From Variovorax sp. 54 (lineage in GTDB: Bacteria > Pseudomonadota > Gammaproteobacteria > Burkholderiales > Burkholderiaceae_C): 64,000 bases of DNA. Below, one piece after another: positions 26,249-35,481 of the stretch. How positions within the stretch are numbered: the first letter of the stretch is position 1; the number at the start of each line of letters is the position of its first letter. The position numbers and the translations under genes were made by a program. A model generated the notes under the pieces. The model ran no database searches and was not told the DNA's origin. It worked only from the letters and a program-made list of their open reading frames with translations. The stretch lies in assembly GCF_002754375.1 (NCBI RefSeq), contig NZ_PEFF01000001.1, positions 1,116,001 to 1,180,000 on the forward strand, given 5' to 3'.

Positions 26249-26254
26249 GGTCGG

Positions 26255-26740
26255 TTACTGCAGGGTTTCTTTCAGCGCCGCCGGAATCGGCAGCGCCATC
26301 ACCGGAATGCCTTCGTCGAGCAGCGCCTCGGTCTGCTCCGGCGTGGCCTGGCCGCGGATGCCGCGCTCGGCGGTTTCGCCGTAGTGCATCCTGCGCGCCT
26401 CGTCGGCGAAGCGGTCGCCGACGTCTTCGGTCTTGGCCAGCACTTCGCGCACGGCGCGCATCCAACGGGCTTCGGGTGATGAAGTCGCGGTTGCGGATAC
26501 TTGAGTGGAAGGCGGTGCGGGCGCCGACGGCGTGTGGGCCGCGTCGCGCCCTTCTTCCTTCGGCGCCTTGGCGTTGCTCAGGTTCAGGCGGGGCGCGCTC
26601 AGCAGCTTGACGATCGCGGTGTCACCGCAGACCGGGCACTCGACGAGGCCGCTTGCGAGCTGGCTGTCGAACGCTTCATTGGACGCGAACCAGCCCTCGA
26701 AGCCGTGGCCGTGCGTGCAGCGGAGATCGAGGACCTTCAT
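26255..26740 (-). CDS. DUF1178 family protein
   Basis: 161 aa. It starts MKVLDLRCTHGHGFEGWFAS, the family's typical opening, with Cys8/His10/His12 and then CPVCGD (Cys35, Cys38), which probably make a zinc-ribbon-like site. A low-complexity linker of about 35 residues (Ala/Pro/Thr-rich) precedes the helical C-terminal half (RWMRAVREVLAKTEDVGDRFADEARRMHYGE), which is also conserved. Function is unknown. It lies 7 bp downstream of the NUDIX gene and is probably co-transcribed with it. Confidence 0.9.
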   Translation of the reverse strand: MKVLDLRCTHGHGFEGWFASNEAFDSQLASGLVECPVCGDTAIVKLLSAPRLNLSNAKAPKEEGRDAAHTPSAPAPPSTQVSATATSSPEARWMRAVREVLAKTEDVGDRFADEARRMHYGETAERGIRGQATPEQTEALLDEGIPVMALPIPAALKETLQ

Positions 26741-26747
26741 GCGCGGA

Positions 26748-27353
26748 TTATCCCGCGCCGCCTTGCGAGGCTGCGGCCTGCCAATCCAGTGCCCATGCGC
26801 CCGAGAGGACGTTCTGCAGCCACAGGGCGCAGGTGAGCGTCTTTGCGTCGGTCACGGTGCCGTCGCGGCACCAGCCGATGAGCTCCTGCGGCGTGGCAGT
26901 GAACACGTCGAGAAACTCGCCATGGTCGAGCTTGCGCTCGCCCAGCGAGAGGCCGCGTGCAAAGTAGATGTGGATGATTTCGGTCGAGTACGCCACCGCC
27001 AGGTGCGTGGCCCCGGCATGCGCCCATTCGCGCGCGGTGTAGCCGGTTTCCTCGAGCAGTTCGCGCTGGCCGCACAGCAGCGGATCTTCGCCGGCGTCGA
27101 GCTTGCCCGCGGGAAACTCGACGATCACGCGGTCCACCGGGTAGCGGAACTGGCGCTCCAGCACCACGCGGCCGTCGTCGAGCAGCGGAATCACCACCAC
27201 TGCGCCGGGATGCACCACGTACTCACGCGTGGCGCTGTGGCCGTCGGGCAGGCGGATGGTGTCGCGCTTGGCGTGCAGGAACTTGCCCTTGAAGAGCTCC
27301 TCGCTGCTGACGAGCGCTTCTTTCAAATGCGAATCGGGGGCGGGAGAAGTCAT
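26748..27353 (-). CDS. NUDIX hydrolase, ADP-ribose/ADP-sugar pyrophosphatase type
   Basis: 201 aa. A complete NUDIX box is seen as GKLDAGEDPLLCGQRELLEETGY (about 96-118), fitting Gx5Ex7REUxEExGU. FEFPAGKL-like VEFPAGKLD just upstream and the N-terminal FKGKFLHAKRDTIRLPDG match the ADP-ribose pyrophosphatase (NudF) group. It would hydrolyse ADP-ribose to AMP and ribose-5-phosphate with Mg2+. The gene follows the complex I operon on the same strand with only 5 bp to the DUF2818 gene, so it may be the tail of the nuo transcript. Confidence 0.92.
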   Translation of the reverse strand: MTSPAPDSHLKEALVSSEELFKGKFLHAKRDTIRLPDGHSATREYVVHPGAVVVIPLLDDGRVVLERQFRYPVDRVIVEFPAGKLDAGEDPLLCGQRELLEETGYTAREWAHAGATHLAVAYSTEIIHIYFARGLSLGERKLDHGEFLDVFTATPQELIGWCRDGTVTDAKTLTCALWLQNVLSGAWALDWQAAASQGGAG

Positions 27354-27358
27354 GTCGG

Positions 27359-27664
27359 TCAGTGCCTGTGCTTCATCAGGTAGCGCCAGGTGAATCCCGG
27401 GAAGGCCAGCACGACGAACAGCGAAGCCGTCACCGCGTAGAACTCCCAGCCCTGCGCCGCGATCTGCCCTGCCCTGCGTTCGAACAGCAGGCCGATGCCG
27501 CCGGCAATGAAGTACAGCACCACCAGTTCGCCGAAGCGGATGGCGAGGGACTTGTGCTTGGCCGACAGCGGCACCGCCCCGAACAGGCGTTCATTGAGGA
27601 ACGGCAGGTTGGCGGCCGCCAGGGCCACCAGCAGCACCACCCAGACCGACGCGGTTTGCGACAC
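27359..27664 (-). CDS. DUF2818 family small membrane protein, end of nuo operon
   Basis: 101 aa from a GTG at 27664, 14 bp after the nuoN stop. Three hydrophobic helices are seen (VWVVLLVALAAANLPFL; LVVLYFIAGGIGLLFE; FYAVTASLFVVLAFPGF). NLPFLNERLFG near the N-terminus is the family mark. In betaproteobacteria this gene regularly follows nuoN, which suggests a link to complex I assembly or stability, though no function is established. No ATG is available at a better position, so the GTG start is chosen on length and context. Confidence 0.82.
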   Translation of the reverse strand: MSQTASVWVVLLVALAAANLPFLNERLFGAVPLSAKHKSLAIRFGELVVLYFIAGGIGLLFERRAGQIAAQGWEFYAVTASLFVVLAFPGFTWRYLMKHRH

Positions 27665-27678
27665 CTGTGCGGGCCGCG

Positions 27679-29166
27679 TCAGTGGGCCAGCGTGGCCGCG
27701 ATGGCGTCGTAGCACAGCGTCATCAGACCGCCGGGCAAGACACCAAGAATCAGGATCAGCGCGCCGTTGATCGTGAGCACGGTGCGCACGTCGAACGAGG
27801 CCGACACGGTGGTCGCCGTGACAGGTGCGTCGAAGTACATGACCTTGACCACGCGCAGGTAGTAGAAGGCGCCGATCAGCGACATGATCACGGCGAACAC
27901 CGCCAGGCCGATGTAGATGGCGGCACCCGAGGCGATCAGCGCTTGCAGCACGGCCAGCTTGGCGTAGAAGCCGACCAGCGGCGGCAGGCCGGCCAGCGAG
28001 AACATCGCGATGGCCATCACGCCGGCATACAGCGGGCTGCGCTGGTTCAGGCCGGCCAGGTCGGTGATCTCTTCGCTTTCGAAGCCTTCGCGCGCCAGCA
28101 GCAGGATGATGCCGAAGCTCGCCAGCGTGGTCAGCACGTAGGTGATGACGTAGAACATCGAGGCGCTGTAGGCGGCCTGCGCGTTCTGCGTGCCCTGCTG
28201 GTCGGAACCCGCCACCAGGCCCAGCAGCATGAAGCCCATCTGCGCGATGGTCGAGTAGGCCAGCATGCGCTTGAGGTTGCTCTGCGCGATGGCGGCCAGG
28301 TTGCCGATCACCAGCGAGGCGATCGCCAGCACGGCCAGCATCTGCTGCCAGTCGATGGCCAAGGGCTGCAGGCCGTCGACCAGCAGGCGGATGATGATGC
28401 CGAAGGCAGCCAGCTCGGGCGCGGCACCGATCAGCAGCGTGACCGCCGTCGGCGCGCCCTGGTAGACGTCGGGCACCCACATGTGGAACGGAGCAGCGCC
28501 AACCTTGAAGGCCAGGCCCGCCACGATGAAGACCAGGCCGAACACCAGCACCTGGTGGTTCACCTTGCCGGTCGAGATCGCCTTGAAGACTTCGTTCAGG
28601 TCGAGCGAGCCGGTCGCGCCGTACATCATCGACAGGCCGTACAGCAGGAAGCCGCTGGCCATCGCGCCGAGCACGAAGTACTTCATGGCGGCTTCGCTGG
28701 CCACCGCGTTGTCGCGGCGCAGGGCCACGAGCGCGTAGCTCGACAGCGTGAGCAGCTCGAGGCCGAGGTAGATCAGCAGGAAGTTGCTGCCACCGATCAT
28801 CACGAACATGCCCAGCAGCGCCAGCATGCTGATCGTGAACAACTCGCCGCCGCGCAGCATCTCGCGGTCGGCCGCGTAGGGACGGCCGTAGACCAGCGTC
28901 ACCATCAGGGCGAGCGAGGCGAAGCACTTGAGCCAGTTGCCCATCGAGTCGCTCACCACCATGCCGCCGAAGCCGTAGGCGGTCTTGCCGCCGACAGCGG
29001 CCAGGCCCGTGAGCACAGCCACCGCCGCCAGCGTGAGCAGCGTCAGGATGTAGGTGCGGGTGCGGCGCGGGCTCGTGTCCGACAGGTCGACCAGCGCAAT
29101 GATGCAGGCCATGACCAGCAACACGATTTCGGGGTAGATCGTCACCCAGCTGAGTTTGTCAATCAT
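27679..29166 (-). CDS. nuoN: NADH-quinone oxidoreductase subunit N
   Basis: 495 aa, about 14 membrane helices, antiporter-like proton-pumping subunit of the complex I membrane arm. Conserved blocks: [44 protein letters not shown] (with the key Lys in [10 protein letters not shown]), [17 protein letters not shown], and [21 protein letters not shown]. The invariant Glu of helix 5 is in LGLELLTLS. It begins 24 bp after nuoM. Confidence 0.97.
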   Translation of the reverse strand: MIDKLSWVTIYPEIVLLVMACIIALVDLSDTSPRRTRTYILTLLTLAAVAVLTGLAAVGGKTAYGFGGMVVSDSMGNWLKCFASLALMVTLVYGRPYAADREMLRGGELFTISMLALLGMFVMIGGSNFLLIYLGLELLTLSSYALVALRRDNAVASEAAMKYFVLGAMASGFLLYGLSMMYGATGSLDLNEVFKAISTGKVNHQVLVFGLVFIVAGLAFKVGAAPFHMWVPDVYQGAPTAVTLLIGAAPELAAFGIIIRLLVDGLQPLAIDWQQMLAVLAIASLVIGNLAAIAQSNLKRMLAYSTIAQMGFMLLGLVAGSDQQGTQNAQAAYSASMFYVITYVLTTLASFGIILLLAREGFESEEITDLAGLNQRSPLYAGVMAIAMFSLAGLPPLVGFYAKLAVLQALIASGAAIYIGLAVFAVIMSLIGAFYYLRVVKVMYFDAPVTATTVSASFDVRTVLTINGALILILGVLPGGLMTLCYDAIAATLAH

Positions 29167-29190
29167 CTCGTTCTCTTCTTCAGCGTGGCA

Positions 29191-30669
29191 TCAGACGGGC
29201 AGCTTCGAAATCGCCACATGGCGCAGAAGCTCGACGACGGAGGCATCCATCGCGTCGGTGAAAGGCTTCGGATACAGACCCATCCAGAGCACGGCGATCG
29301 CCAGCAGCGACAGCATCAGGAACTCGCGGGCGTTGATGTCCTTGAGTTCCTTGACGTGGTCGTTGGCGACCGGGCCCAAGTACACGCGCTTGTACATCCA
29401 CAGGGTGTAGGCGGCGCCGAAGATCAGTGCGGTGGCTGCCCCCAGGCCGATCCAGAAGTTGGCCTTCACGGCGCCCAGGATCACCATCCATTCGCCCACG
29501 AAACCGGCGGTGCCCGGCAGGCCGCAATTGGCCATGGCGAACAGCAGCGCGAACGCGGCGAACTTGGGCATGGTGTTGACGACGCCGCCGTAGTCGGCAA
29601 TCTGGCGCGAGTGCACGCGGTCGTACAGCACGCCGATTCCCAGGAACATGGCGCCCGACACGAAGCCGTGGGCAATCATCTGCACAATGCCGCCGGACAC
29701 GCCGAGCTCGTTGAAGATGAAGAAGCCCAGCGTCACGAAGCCCATGTGGGCCACCGACGAGTACGCCACCAGCTTCTTCATGTCCTGCTGCACCAGCGCA
29801 ACGAGGCCCACGTAGATCACGGCGATGAGCGACAACGCGATCATCAGCCACGCCCATTCGTGCGAGGCGTCAGGTGCAATGGGCATCGAGAAGCGCAGGA
29901 AACCGTAGGCGCCCAGCTTCAGCATGACCGCGGCCAGCACGGCCGAACCGCCCGTGGGGGCCTCGACGTGCACGTCGGGCAGCCAGGTGTGGACCGGCCA
30001 CATCGGCACCTTGACGGCGAAGGCCGCGAAGAAGGCAAAGAACAGGAAGGTCTGCGCGGTCGAACCCAGCGGCAGCTTGTGCCAGCTCAGGATGTCGAAG
30101 CTGCCGCCCGACTTGTTGTACAGGAAGATCAGCGCGACCAGCATTAGCAGCGAGCCGAGCAGCGTGTACAGGAAGAACTTGAACGCCGCGTAGATCTTGT
30201 TCGGGCCACCCCAGATGCCGATGATCAGGTACATCGGGATCAGCGTGGCTTCGAAGAACACGTAGAACAGGATGCCGTCGAGCGCAGAGAACACGCCGAT
30301 CATGAAACCCGACAGGATCAGGAACGCGCCCATGTACTGGTTCACGCGCTCGGTGATCACTTCCCAGGCCGAGATCACGACCACGACCGTGATGAACGAG
30401 GTCAGCAGCACCAGCCACAGCGACATGCCGTCGATGCCCAGGTGGTAGTTGACGTTGAAGCGCGAGATCCAGCTCGTCTTCTCGACGAACTGCATCGCGG
30501 CGGTTCCGTTCTGGAAGCGCATGAACAGCGGCACCGTGACCAGGAAGCTCACGATGGCACCGACGAGCGCGACCCAGCGCACGCCCTTGGCGTGCTCGTC
30601 GCGGCCAAACGCCAGCAGCGCGGCGCCGAATGCGATCGGCACCCAGATGGCAAGGCTCAACAAACCCAT
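29191..30669 (-). CDS. nuoM: NADH-quinone oxidoreductase subunit M
   Basis: 492 aa, 14 helices, antiporter-like proton channel. Hallmarks: FFEATLIPMYLIIGIWGG (conserved Glu), AFAVKVPMWPVHTWLPDVHVEAPTGGSAVLA (Lys and the TWLPDAH-type motif), KKLVAYSSVAHMGFVTLG, and GLPGTAGFVGEWMVILG. Normal length. It starts 25 bp after nuoL. Confidence 0.97.
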   Translation of the reverse strand: MGLLSLAIWVPIAFGAALLAFGRDEHAKGVRWVALVGAIVSFLVTVPLFMRFQNGTAAMQFVEKTSWISRFNVNYHLGIDGMSLWLVLLTSFITVVVVISAWEVITERVNQYMGAFLILSGFMIGVFSALDGILFYVFFEATLIPMYLIIGIWGGPNKIYAAFKFFLYTLLGSLLMLVALIFLYNKSGGSFDILSWHKLPLGSTAQTFLFFAFFAAFAVKVPMWPVHTWLPDVHVEAPTGGSAVLAAVMLKLGAYGFLRFSMPIAPDASHEWAWLMIALSLIAVIYVGLVALVQQDMKKLVAYSSVAHMGFVTLGFFIFNELGVSGGIVQMIAHGFVSGAMFLGIGVLYDRVHSRQIADYGGVVNTMPKFAAFALLFAMANCGLPGTAGFVGEWMVILGAVKANFWIGLGAATALIFGAAYTLWMYKRVYLGPVANDHVKELKDINAREFLMLSLLAIAVLWMGLYPKPFTDAMDASVVELLRHVAISKLPV

Positions 30670-30694
30670 TTTTCTTTTTCTCCAGCGTTCGGGC

Positions 30695-32749
30695 TCAACG
30701 TTTGAACCAGACGAAGTACGTCATCAGGATGAAGATGCCCAGCAGCATCGCAAAGGCGTAGTGGTAGATGAAGCCCGTCTGCAGCCAACGGATGACACCT
30801 GCGACGCGCCCCACCACCTTCCAGGACCCGTTGACGATCGTGCCGTCGATCAGGCCCTGGTCAGCGCCCTTCCACAGGCCGGTACCGAGCATGCGGGTAC
30901 CGCGGGCAATGATGTTTTCATTGATCCAGTCGAGGTAGTACTTGTTCTCGAGCAGACGGTAGACCGGACCGAACGTCCGCTTGATGGCGGCCGGCAGGGC
31001 CGGGTTCATCATGTACATGTAGTACGAGAGCGCCACGCCGGCCAGCGCCAGCCAGAACGGTGCGGTCTGCAGGCCGTGGATCGCCATGGCGACCGGGCCG
31101 TGGAAGGCTTCCTTCAGCTCGCCCATCGCGTGGTGCTTGGCACCGTCCACGAAGATCGCGTCCTTGAAGAAGCTGCCGAACAGCATCGGGTCGATGGTCA
31201 TGAAGCCGATCACCACCGAGGGGATCGCCAGCAGCACCAGCGGCAGCCAGACCACCATCGGCGATTCGTGCGGCTTGTGGGCGTCATGGCCATGGCCGTG
31301 ATCGTCGTGGCCGTGATCGCCATGGGCATCGTGCGCATGGTCGTCATGGTGCGCATCGGGGTTCTGGTCGTAGCGTTCCTTGCCGTGGAAGACCAGGAAG
31401 TACATGCGGAACGAGTAGAACGCCGTCACGAACACGCCGGCCAGCACCGCGTAGTAGGCGAACTGCGCGCCCCACAGGTGGCTTTCGTGCACGGCCTCGA
31501 TGATGCTGTCCTTCGAGTAGAAGCCCGAGAACAGCGGCGTGCCGATGAGCGCCAGCGAACCCAGCAGCGAGGTGATCCAGGTGATGGGCATGTACTTGCG
31601 CACGCCGCCCATCCAGCGGATGTCCTGGTTGTGGTGCATGCCGATGATCACCGAGCCTGCACCGAGGAACAGCAGTGCCTTGAAGAAGGCGTGCGTCATC
31701 AGGTGGAACACCGCGACCGAGTAGGCCGAGGCACCGAGCGCCACCGTCATGTAGCCGAGCTGCGAGAGCGTCGAGTACGCAACCACGCGCTTGATGTCGT
31801 TCTGGATGATGCCCAGGAAGCCCATGAACAGCGCGGTGATGGCACCGATCACGAGGATGAAGCTCAGGGCCGTGTCGCTCAGCTCGAACAGCGGCGACAT
31901 GCGCGCCACCATGAAGATGCCGGCCGTCACCATGGTCGCCGCGTGGATCAGCGCCGAGATGGGGGTCGGGCCTTCCATCGAGTCGGGCAGCCACACGTGC
32001 AGCGGGAACTGGGCGCTCTTGCCCATCGCGCCGATGAACAGGCAGATGCAGATCACCGTGATGAGCATCCACTCGGTGCCCGGGAAGGTGATGCCGGCCA
32101 GCATGTTGGCCTTGGCGAAGGCTTCGGTGTAGTTCAGCGTGCCTGCATAGGCGGCGATCAGGCCGATGCCCAGGATGAAGCCGAAGTCGCCCACACGGTT
32201 GACCAGGAAGGCCTTCATGTTCGCGAAGATGGCCGTGGGCTTGTTGAACCAGAAGCCGATCAGCAGGTACGACACCAGGCCCACCGCTTCCCAGCCGAAG
32301 AACAGCTGGAGCATGTTGTTGCTCATGACGAGCATCAGCATCGAGAAGGTAAAGAGCGAGATGTACGAGAAGAAGCGGTTGTAGCCGTCGTCTTCTTCCA
32401 TGTAGCCGATGGTGTAGATGTGGACCATCAGCGACACGAAAGTCACGACGCACATCATCATGGCCGTGAGGCCGTCGACCAGGAAGCCGACTTCCATCTT
32501 CAGGCCGCCGACGATCATCCACTCGTAGAGCGTCTGGTTGAAGCGGGCACCGTCGACGATGACCGACTTCAGCGTCAGCGCCGAGATCACGAAGGCGACG
32601 AACACGCCCAGGATGGTCAGCGAATGCGTGACCTTGCGGCCGATGTGGTTGCCGCCGAACTTGGTGCCGAACAGGCCGGCAAGTGCGGCGCCGACCAGGG
32701 GTGCCAGCGGCACGGCCAGCAAGGTGGATGCGGAAAGGGTTGCGCTCAT
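30695..32749 (-). CDS. nuoL: NADH-quinone oxidoreductase subunit L, with His-rich loop
   Basis: 684 aa from the ATG at 32749. It is the distal proton pump with the long lateral helix at its C-terminus. Conserved blocks: FFGWEAVGLVSYLLIGFW (key Glu), SAQFPLHVWLPDSMEGPTPISALIHAATMVTAG, RVVAYSTLSQLGYM and LIGTPLFSGFYSKDSIIE. Between membrane helices, at about residues 465-495, is a loop made almost entirely of His, Asp, Gly and Ala (HDDHAHDAHGDHGHDDHGHG). Such an insert is not part of the pump core and could bind divalent metal. The nuoK-nuoL gap carries a dispersed repeat. Confidence 0.97.
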   Translation of the reverse strand: MSATLSASTLLAVPLAPLVGAALAGLFGTKFGGNHIGRKVTHSLTILGVFVAFVISALTLKSVIVDGARFNQTLYEWMIVGGLKMEVGFLVDGLTAMMMCVVTFVSLMVHIYTIGYMEEDDGYNRFFSYISLFTFSMLMLVMSNNMLQLFFGWEAVGLVSYLLIGFWFNKPTAIFANMKAFLVNRVGDFGFILGIGLIAAYAGTLNYTEAFAKANMLAGITFPGTEWMLITVICICLFIGAMGKSAQFPLHVWLPDSMEGPTPISALIHAATMVTAGIFMVARMSPLFELSDTALSFILVIGAITALFMGFLGIIQNDIKRVVAYSTLSQLGYMTVALGASAYSVAVFHLMTHAFFKALLFLGAGSVIIGMHHNQDIRWMGGVRKYMPITWITSLLGSLALIGTPLFSGFYSKDSIIEAVHESHLWGAQFAYYAVLAGVFVTAFYSFRMYFLVFHGKERYDQNPDAHHDDHAHDAHGDHGHDDHGHGHDAHKPHESPMVVWLPLVLLAIPSVVIGFMTIDPMLFGSFFKDAIFVDGAKHHAMGELKEAFHGPVAMAIHGLQTAPFWLALAGVALSYYMYMMNPALPAAIKRTFGPVYRLLENKYYLDWINENIIARGTRMLGTGLWKGADQGLIDGTIVNGSWKVVGRVAGVIRWLQTGFIYHYAFAMLLGIFILMTYFVWFKR

Positions 32750-32765
32750 GCTGAGACCGCCCGTA

Positions 32766-32836
32766 GGGCCGCCCCAAGGGCGGTCTGCGCCCCCTCGGGG
32801 GGCAGCGAATACACGAAGTGAGGAGCGTGGGGGCCC
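32766..32836. repeat. Dispersed GC-rich intergenic repeat, copy B (nuo operon)
   Basis: Second copy of the element at 16927-16997, in the same orientation and again inside an operon gap (nuoK to nuoL). CGCCCCCTCGGGGGGCAGCG and the following AATACACGAAGTGAGGAGCG differ from copy A by a single base across about 47 positions; the 5' third is less similar. It contains inverted repeats (CCGCCC...GGGCGG) and could act as an mRNA hairpin changing expression between nuoK and nuoL. Confidence 0.85.
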
Positions 32837-32841
32837 ATGTC

Positions 32842-33150
32842 TTAACCCTTGAGCGAATTGAGTTCGTCGACGTTGATGCTCGACTTGTTGCGAAACAACA
32901 GGACCAGCAACGCGAGGCCGATGGCCGATTCGGCCGCTGCCACCGTCAGGATGAAGAACACGAAGATCTGGCCGTGCATGTCGCCCAGGTAGTGCGAGAA
33001 GGCCACGAAGTTCATGTTGACCGCGAGCAGCATCAGCTCGATGGCCATGAGCAGCACGATCAGGTTCTTGCGGTTCAGGAAGATGCCGATCACCGACAGC
33101 GCGAAGAGCATCGCGCCGAGCGAGAGAAAGTGTCCGAGCGTGATCGTCAT
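32842..33150 (-). CDS. nuoK: NADH-quinone oxidoreductase subunit K
   Basis: 102 aa, three membrane helices. [25 protein letters not shown], then [21 protein letters not shown] (the essential Glu in helix 2) and [25 protein letters not shown] (Glu in helix 3). Both buried glutamates needed for proton transfer are present. The start overlaps the nuoJ stop by 4 bp (ATGA-type coupling). Confidence 0.97.
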   Translation of the reverse strand: MTITLGHFLSLGAMLFALSVIGIFLNRKNLIVLLMAIELMLLAVNMNFVAFSHYLGDMHGQIFVFFILTVAAAESAIGLALLVLLFRNKSSINVDELNSLKG

Positions 33151-33803
33151 GCCTTGTTTTCCTTTGCAGCATCCGCTGCCGGGGCCTCAACCACCGGCTC
33201 GGCCGCACGCGTGACGGGCATCTGCACGATGCGCACGCGGTCGCGCGCCTTCACGCGCACCTGGTCCGACGGGTTGACGTACTTGCTGTCCTTGCGGGTG
33301 CGCAGCGTCAGTGCAATGGCGGCAATGATGGCCACCAGCAGGATGACCGCGGCGATTTCCAGCGGGTACAGGTATTCGGAATACAGCAGCTTGCCCAGCT
33401 CGAGCGTGTTCGAGCTGTTGGGCGAGGTCGTCGCCATGGCGCGCGGGCCTTCGCCCAGGCGGAAGCCGCCCATGAGCACGGCCGCCATTTCGAGCGCGAT
33501 GAGCGCGCCGACGCCTGCAGCCAGCGGGAAATGCTTCCAGAAGCCCTCTCGCAGGCCGTCGACGTCGATGTCCAGCATCATCACGACGAACAGGAAGAGC
33601 ACCATCACGGCGCCGACGTACACGAGCACCAGTGCGATCGCGAGGAACTCGGCACGCAGCAGCAGCCAGATGGCCGAGGCCTGGAAGAAAGCCAGCACCA
33701 GGTACAGCGCGGCGTACACGGGATTGCGGGAGGTGATGACGCGGAAGGCTGCAAACAGCAGCACCGCGGCAAACAGATAGAACAGACCGGTCTTGACGTC
33801 CAT
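33147..33803 (-). CDS. nuoJ: NADH-quinone oxidoreductase subunit J
   Basis: 218 aa, five membrane helices followed by a soluble C-terminal tail of about 50 residues (rich in Lys, Arg, Ala, Glu). [55 protein letters not shown] holds the conserved third helix with its pi-bulge region (VYVGAVMVL). Membrane-arm subunit next to NuoH, NuoA and NuoK. It starts 37 bp after nuoI. Confidence 0.96.
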   Translation of the reverse strand: MDVKTGLFYLFAAVLLFAAFRVITSRNPVYAALYLVLAFFQASAIWLLLRAEFLAIALVLVYVGAVMVLFLFVVMMLDIDVDGLREGFWKHFPLAAGVGALIALEMAAVLMGGFRLGEGPRAMATTSPNSSNTLELGKLLYSEYLYPLEIAAVILLVAIIAAIALTLRTRKDSKYVNPSDQVRVKARDRVRIVQMPVTRAAEPVVEAPAADAAKENKA

Positions 33804-33840
33804 TGGAATTCGATTGGTACGGGTTTCGAGCGGAGCCGGC

Positions 33841-34386
33841 TCAGCGGTACTTGGCGTCGGCCGCCTTGTTCGCCGCGATTTCTTTTTCGTAGCGGTCGCC
33901 CACGGCCAGCAGCATGTCCTTGGTGAAGTACAGGTCGCCGCGTTTTTCGCCGTGGTATTCGAAGATGTGCGTCTCGACGATCGAATCGACCGGGCAGCTC
34001 TCTTCGCAGAAGCCGCAGAAGATGCACTTGGTCAGGTCGATGTCGTAGCGCGTGGTGCGGCGCGAGCCGTCGTCACGCACGTCGGATTCGATGGTGATGG
34101 CCAGTGCGGGGCACACGGCCTCGCAGAGCTTGCAGGCGATGCAGCGCTCTTCGCCGTTCTCGTAGCGGCGCAGCGCGTGCAGGCCGCGGAAGCGCGGCGA
34201 CAGCGGCGTCTTCTCTTCGGGAAACTGCACGGTGATCTTGCGCGCGAAGGCGTACTTGCCCGTGATGGCCAGGCCCTTGAACAGTTCGAACAGCATGAAG
34301 CTGCCCAGGAAGTCCTTGAGCGAGAACGGCGCGGAGGCCAGCTTGGAGGGGCGCGAAAGCCCCCCGGCGGTGTGTGAAGCAGTCAT
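33841..34386 (-). CDS. nuoI: NADH-quinone oxidoreductase subunit I (2x[4Fe-4S])
   Basis: 181 aa. Two ferredoxin motifs: [12 protein letters not shown] (Cys82, 85, 88, 92) and [12 protein letters not shown] (Cys121, 124, 127, 131), binding clusters N6a and N6b that pass electrons to N2 in NuoB. The first 20 residues ([20 protein letters not shown]) extend beyond the usual start. They include a GC-rich hairpin-forming stretch (GGGGC...GCCCC), so the true start may be later or the extension a small repeat insertion. Length otherwise normal. Confidence 0.96.
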   Translation of the reverse strand: MTASHTAGGLSRPSKLASAPFSLKDFLGSFMLFELFKGLAITGKYAFARKITVQFPEEKTPLSPRFRGLHALRRYENGEERCIACKLCEAVCPALAITIESDVRDDGSRRTTRYDIDLTKCIFCGFCEESCPVDSIVETHIFEYHGEKRGDLYFTKDMLLAVGDRYEKEIAANKAADAKYR

Positions 34387-34404
34387 GATGTCGTCGCTTC
34401 CTGC

Positions 34405-35481
34405 TTATTTCCAGATGTTGAACGGCGTCTGCATCCAGCCACCGACCACGACCAGCCACACCAGGGTGACGGGAATGAAGATCTTCCAGCCCAGACGCAT
34501 GATCTGGTCGTAACGGAAGCGCGGGAACGTCGAACGCACCCACAGGAACATGGTGACCACGCAGAAGGTCTTGAGGCCCAGCCAGATCCAGCCCGGAATG
34601 AAGCTCAGGAACTCGAACGGCGGCAGCCATCCGCCGAGGAACAGGATGACGGTCAGGATCGAGACCAGCCACATGTTGGCGTACTCGGCCAGGAAGAACA
34701 TCGCGAAGCTCATGCCCGAGTACTCGATCATGTGGCCGGCCACGATTTCGGACTCGCCTTCCACCACGTCGAACGGGTGACGGTTGGTTTCGGCCAGGCC
34801 CGAGATGAAGTAGACGACGAAGATCGGCAGCAGCGGCAGCCAGTTCCACGACAGGAAGCCGATGCCCAGGTCTTGGAACATGCCCTTGCCCTGCACCGTC
34901 ACGATGTCGGACATGTTCAGGCTGCCCGTGACCATCAGCACCACGACGAAGCAGAAGCCCATCGCGATTTCGTAGCTCACCATCTGTGCCGAGGCGCGCA
35001 GCGCGCCCAGGAAGGCGTACTTCGAGTTCGAGGCCCAGCCGGCGATGATCACGCCGTACACCTCGAGCGAGGTGATGGCCATCACGAACAGCAGGCCGGC
35101 GTTGATGTTGGCCAGCGCCACATCCGGGCCGAAGGGAATCACGGCCCATGCGGCGAGCGCCGGCATGATGGTCATGATGGGGCCGAGCAGGAAGAGGCCC
35201 TTGTTGGCGACCGTCGGAAGAATGATTTCCTTGGTCATCAGCTTGAGCGCGTCGGCGATCGGCTGCAACAGGCCCAGCGGCCCGATGCGGTTCGGGCCCA
35301 CGCGGATCTGCGTGAAGCCGATGGCCTTGCGTTCCCACAGCGTGAGGTACGCCACGGCGCCCATCAGCGGGATCACGACGACGATGATCTTGATCAACGT
35401 CCAGATGACGGGCCAGACGACGGCGGTCCACCAGCCTGCGGCGACCAGCCCCAAGCCGAAGCCATGAATTGCGTCGATCAT
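34405..35481 (-). CDS. nuoH: NADH-quinone oxidoreductase subunit H
   Basis: 358 aa, eight to nine membrane helices. It forms the quinone entry site at the foot of the membrane arm. Signatures: [32 protein letters not shown] (quinone-site loop), [69 protein letters not shown]. The charged Glu and Asp residues of the E-channel are intact. Start overlaps the nuoG stop by 4 bp. Confidence 0.97.
   Translation of the reverse strand: MIDAIHGFGLGLVAAGWWTAVVWPVIWTLIKIIVVVIPLMGAVAYLTLWERKAIGFTQIRVGPNRIGPLGLLQPIADALKLMTKEIILPTVANKGLFLLGPIMTIMPALAAWAVIPFGPDVALANINAGLLFVMAITSLEVYGVIIAGWASNSKYAFLGALRASAQMVSYEIAMGFCFVVVLMVTGSLNMSDIVTVQGKGMFQDLGIGFLSWNWLPLLPIFVVYFISGLAETNRHPFDVVEGESEIVAGHMIEYSGMSFAMFFLAEYANMWLVSILTVILFLGGWLPPFEFLSFIPGWIWLGLKTFCVVTMFLWVRSTFPRFRYDQIMRLGWKIFIPVTLVWLVVVGGWMQTPFNIWK

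Noticed and set aside
31265..31360. Tandem repeat or CRISPR-like array in the nuoL region
   Set aside because: The short GTC/GTG-rich repetition is explained by the His/Asp-rich coding stretch. There are no spacers or palindromic direct repeats.
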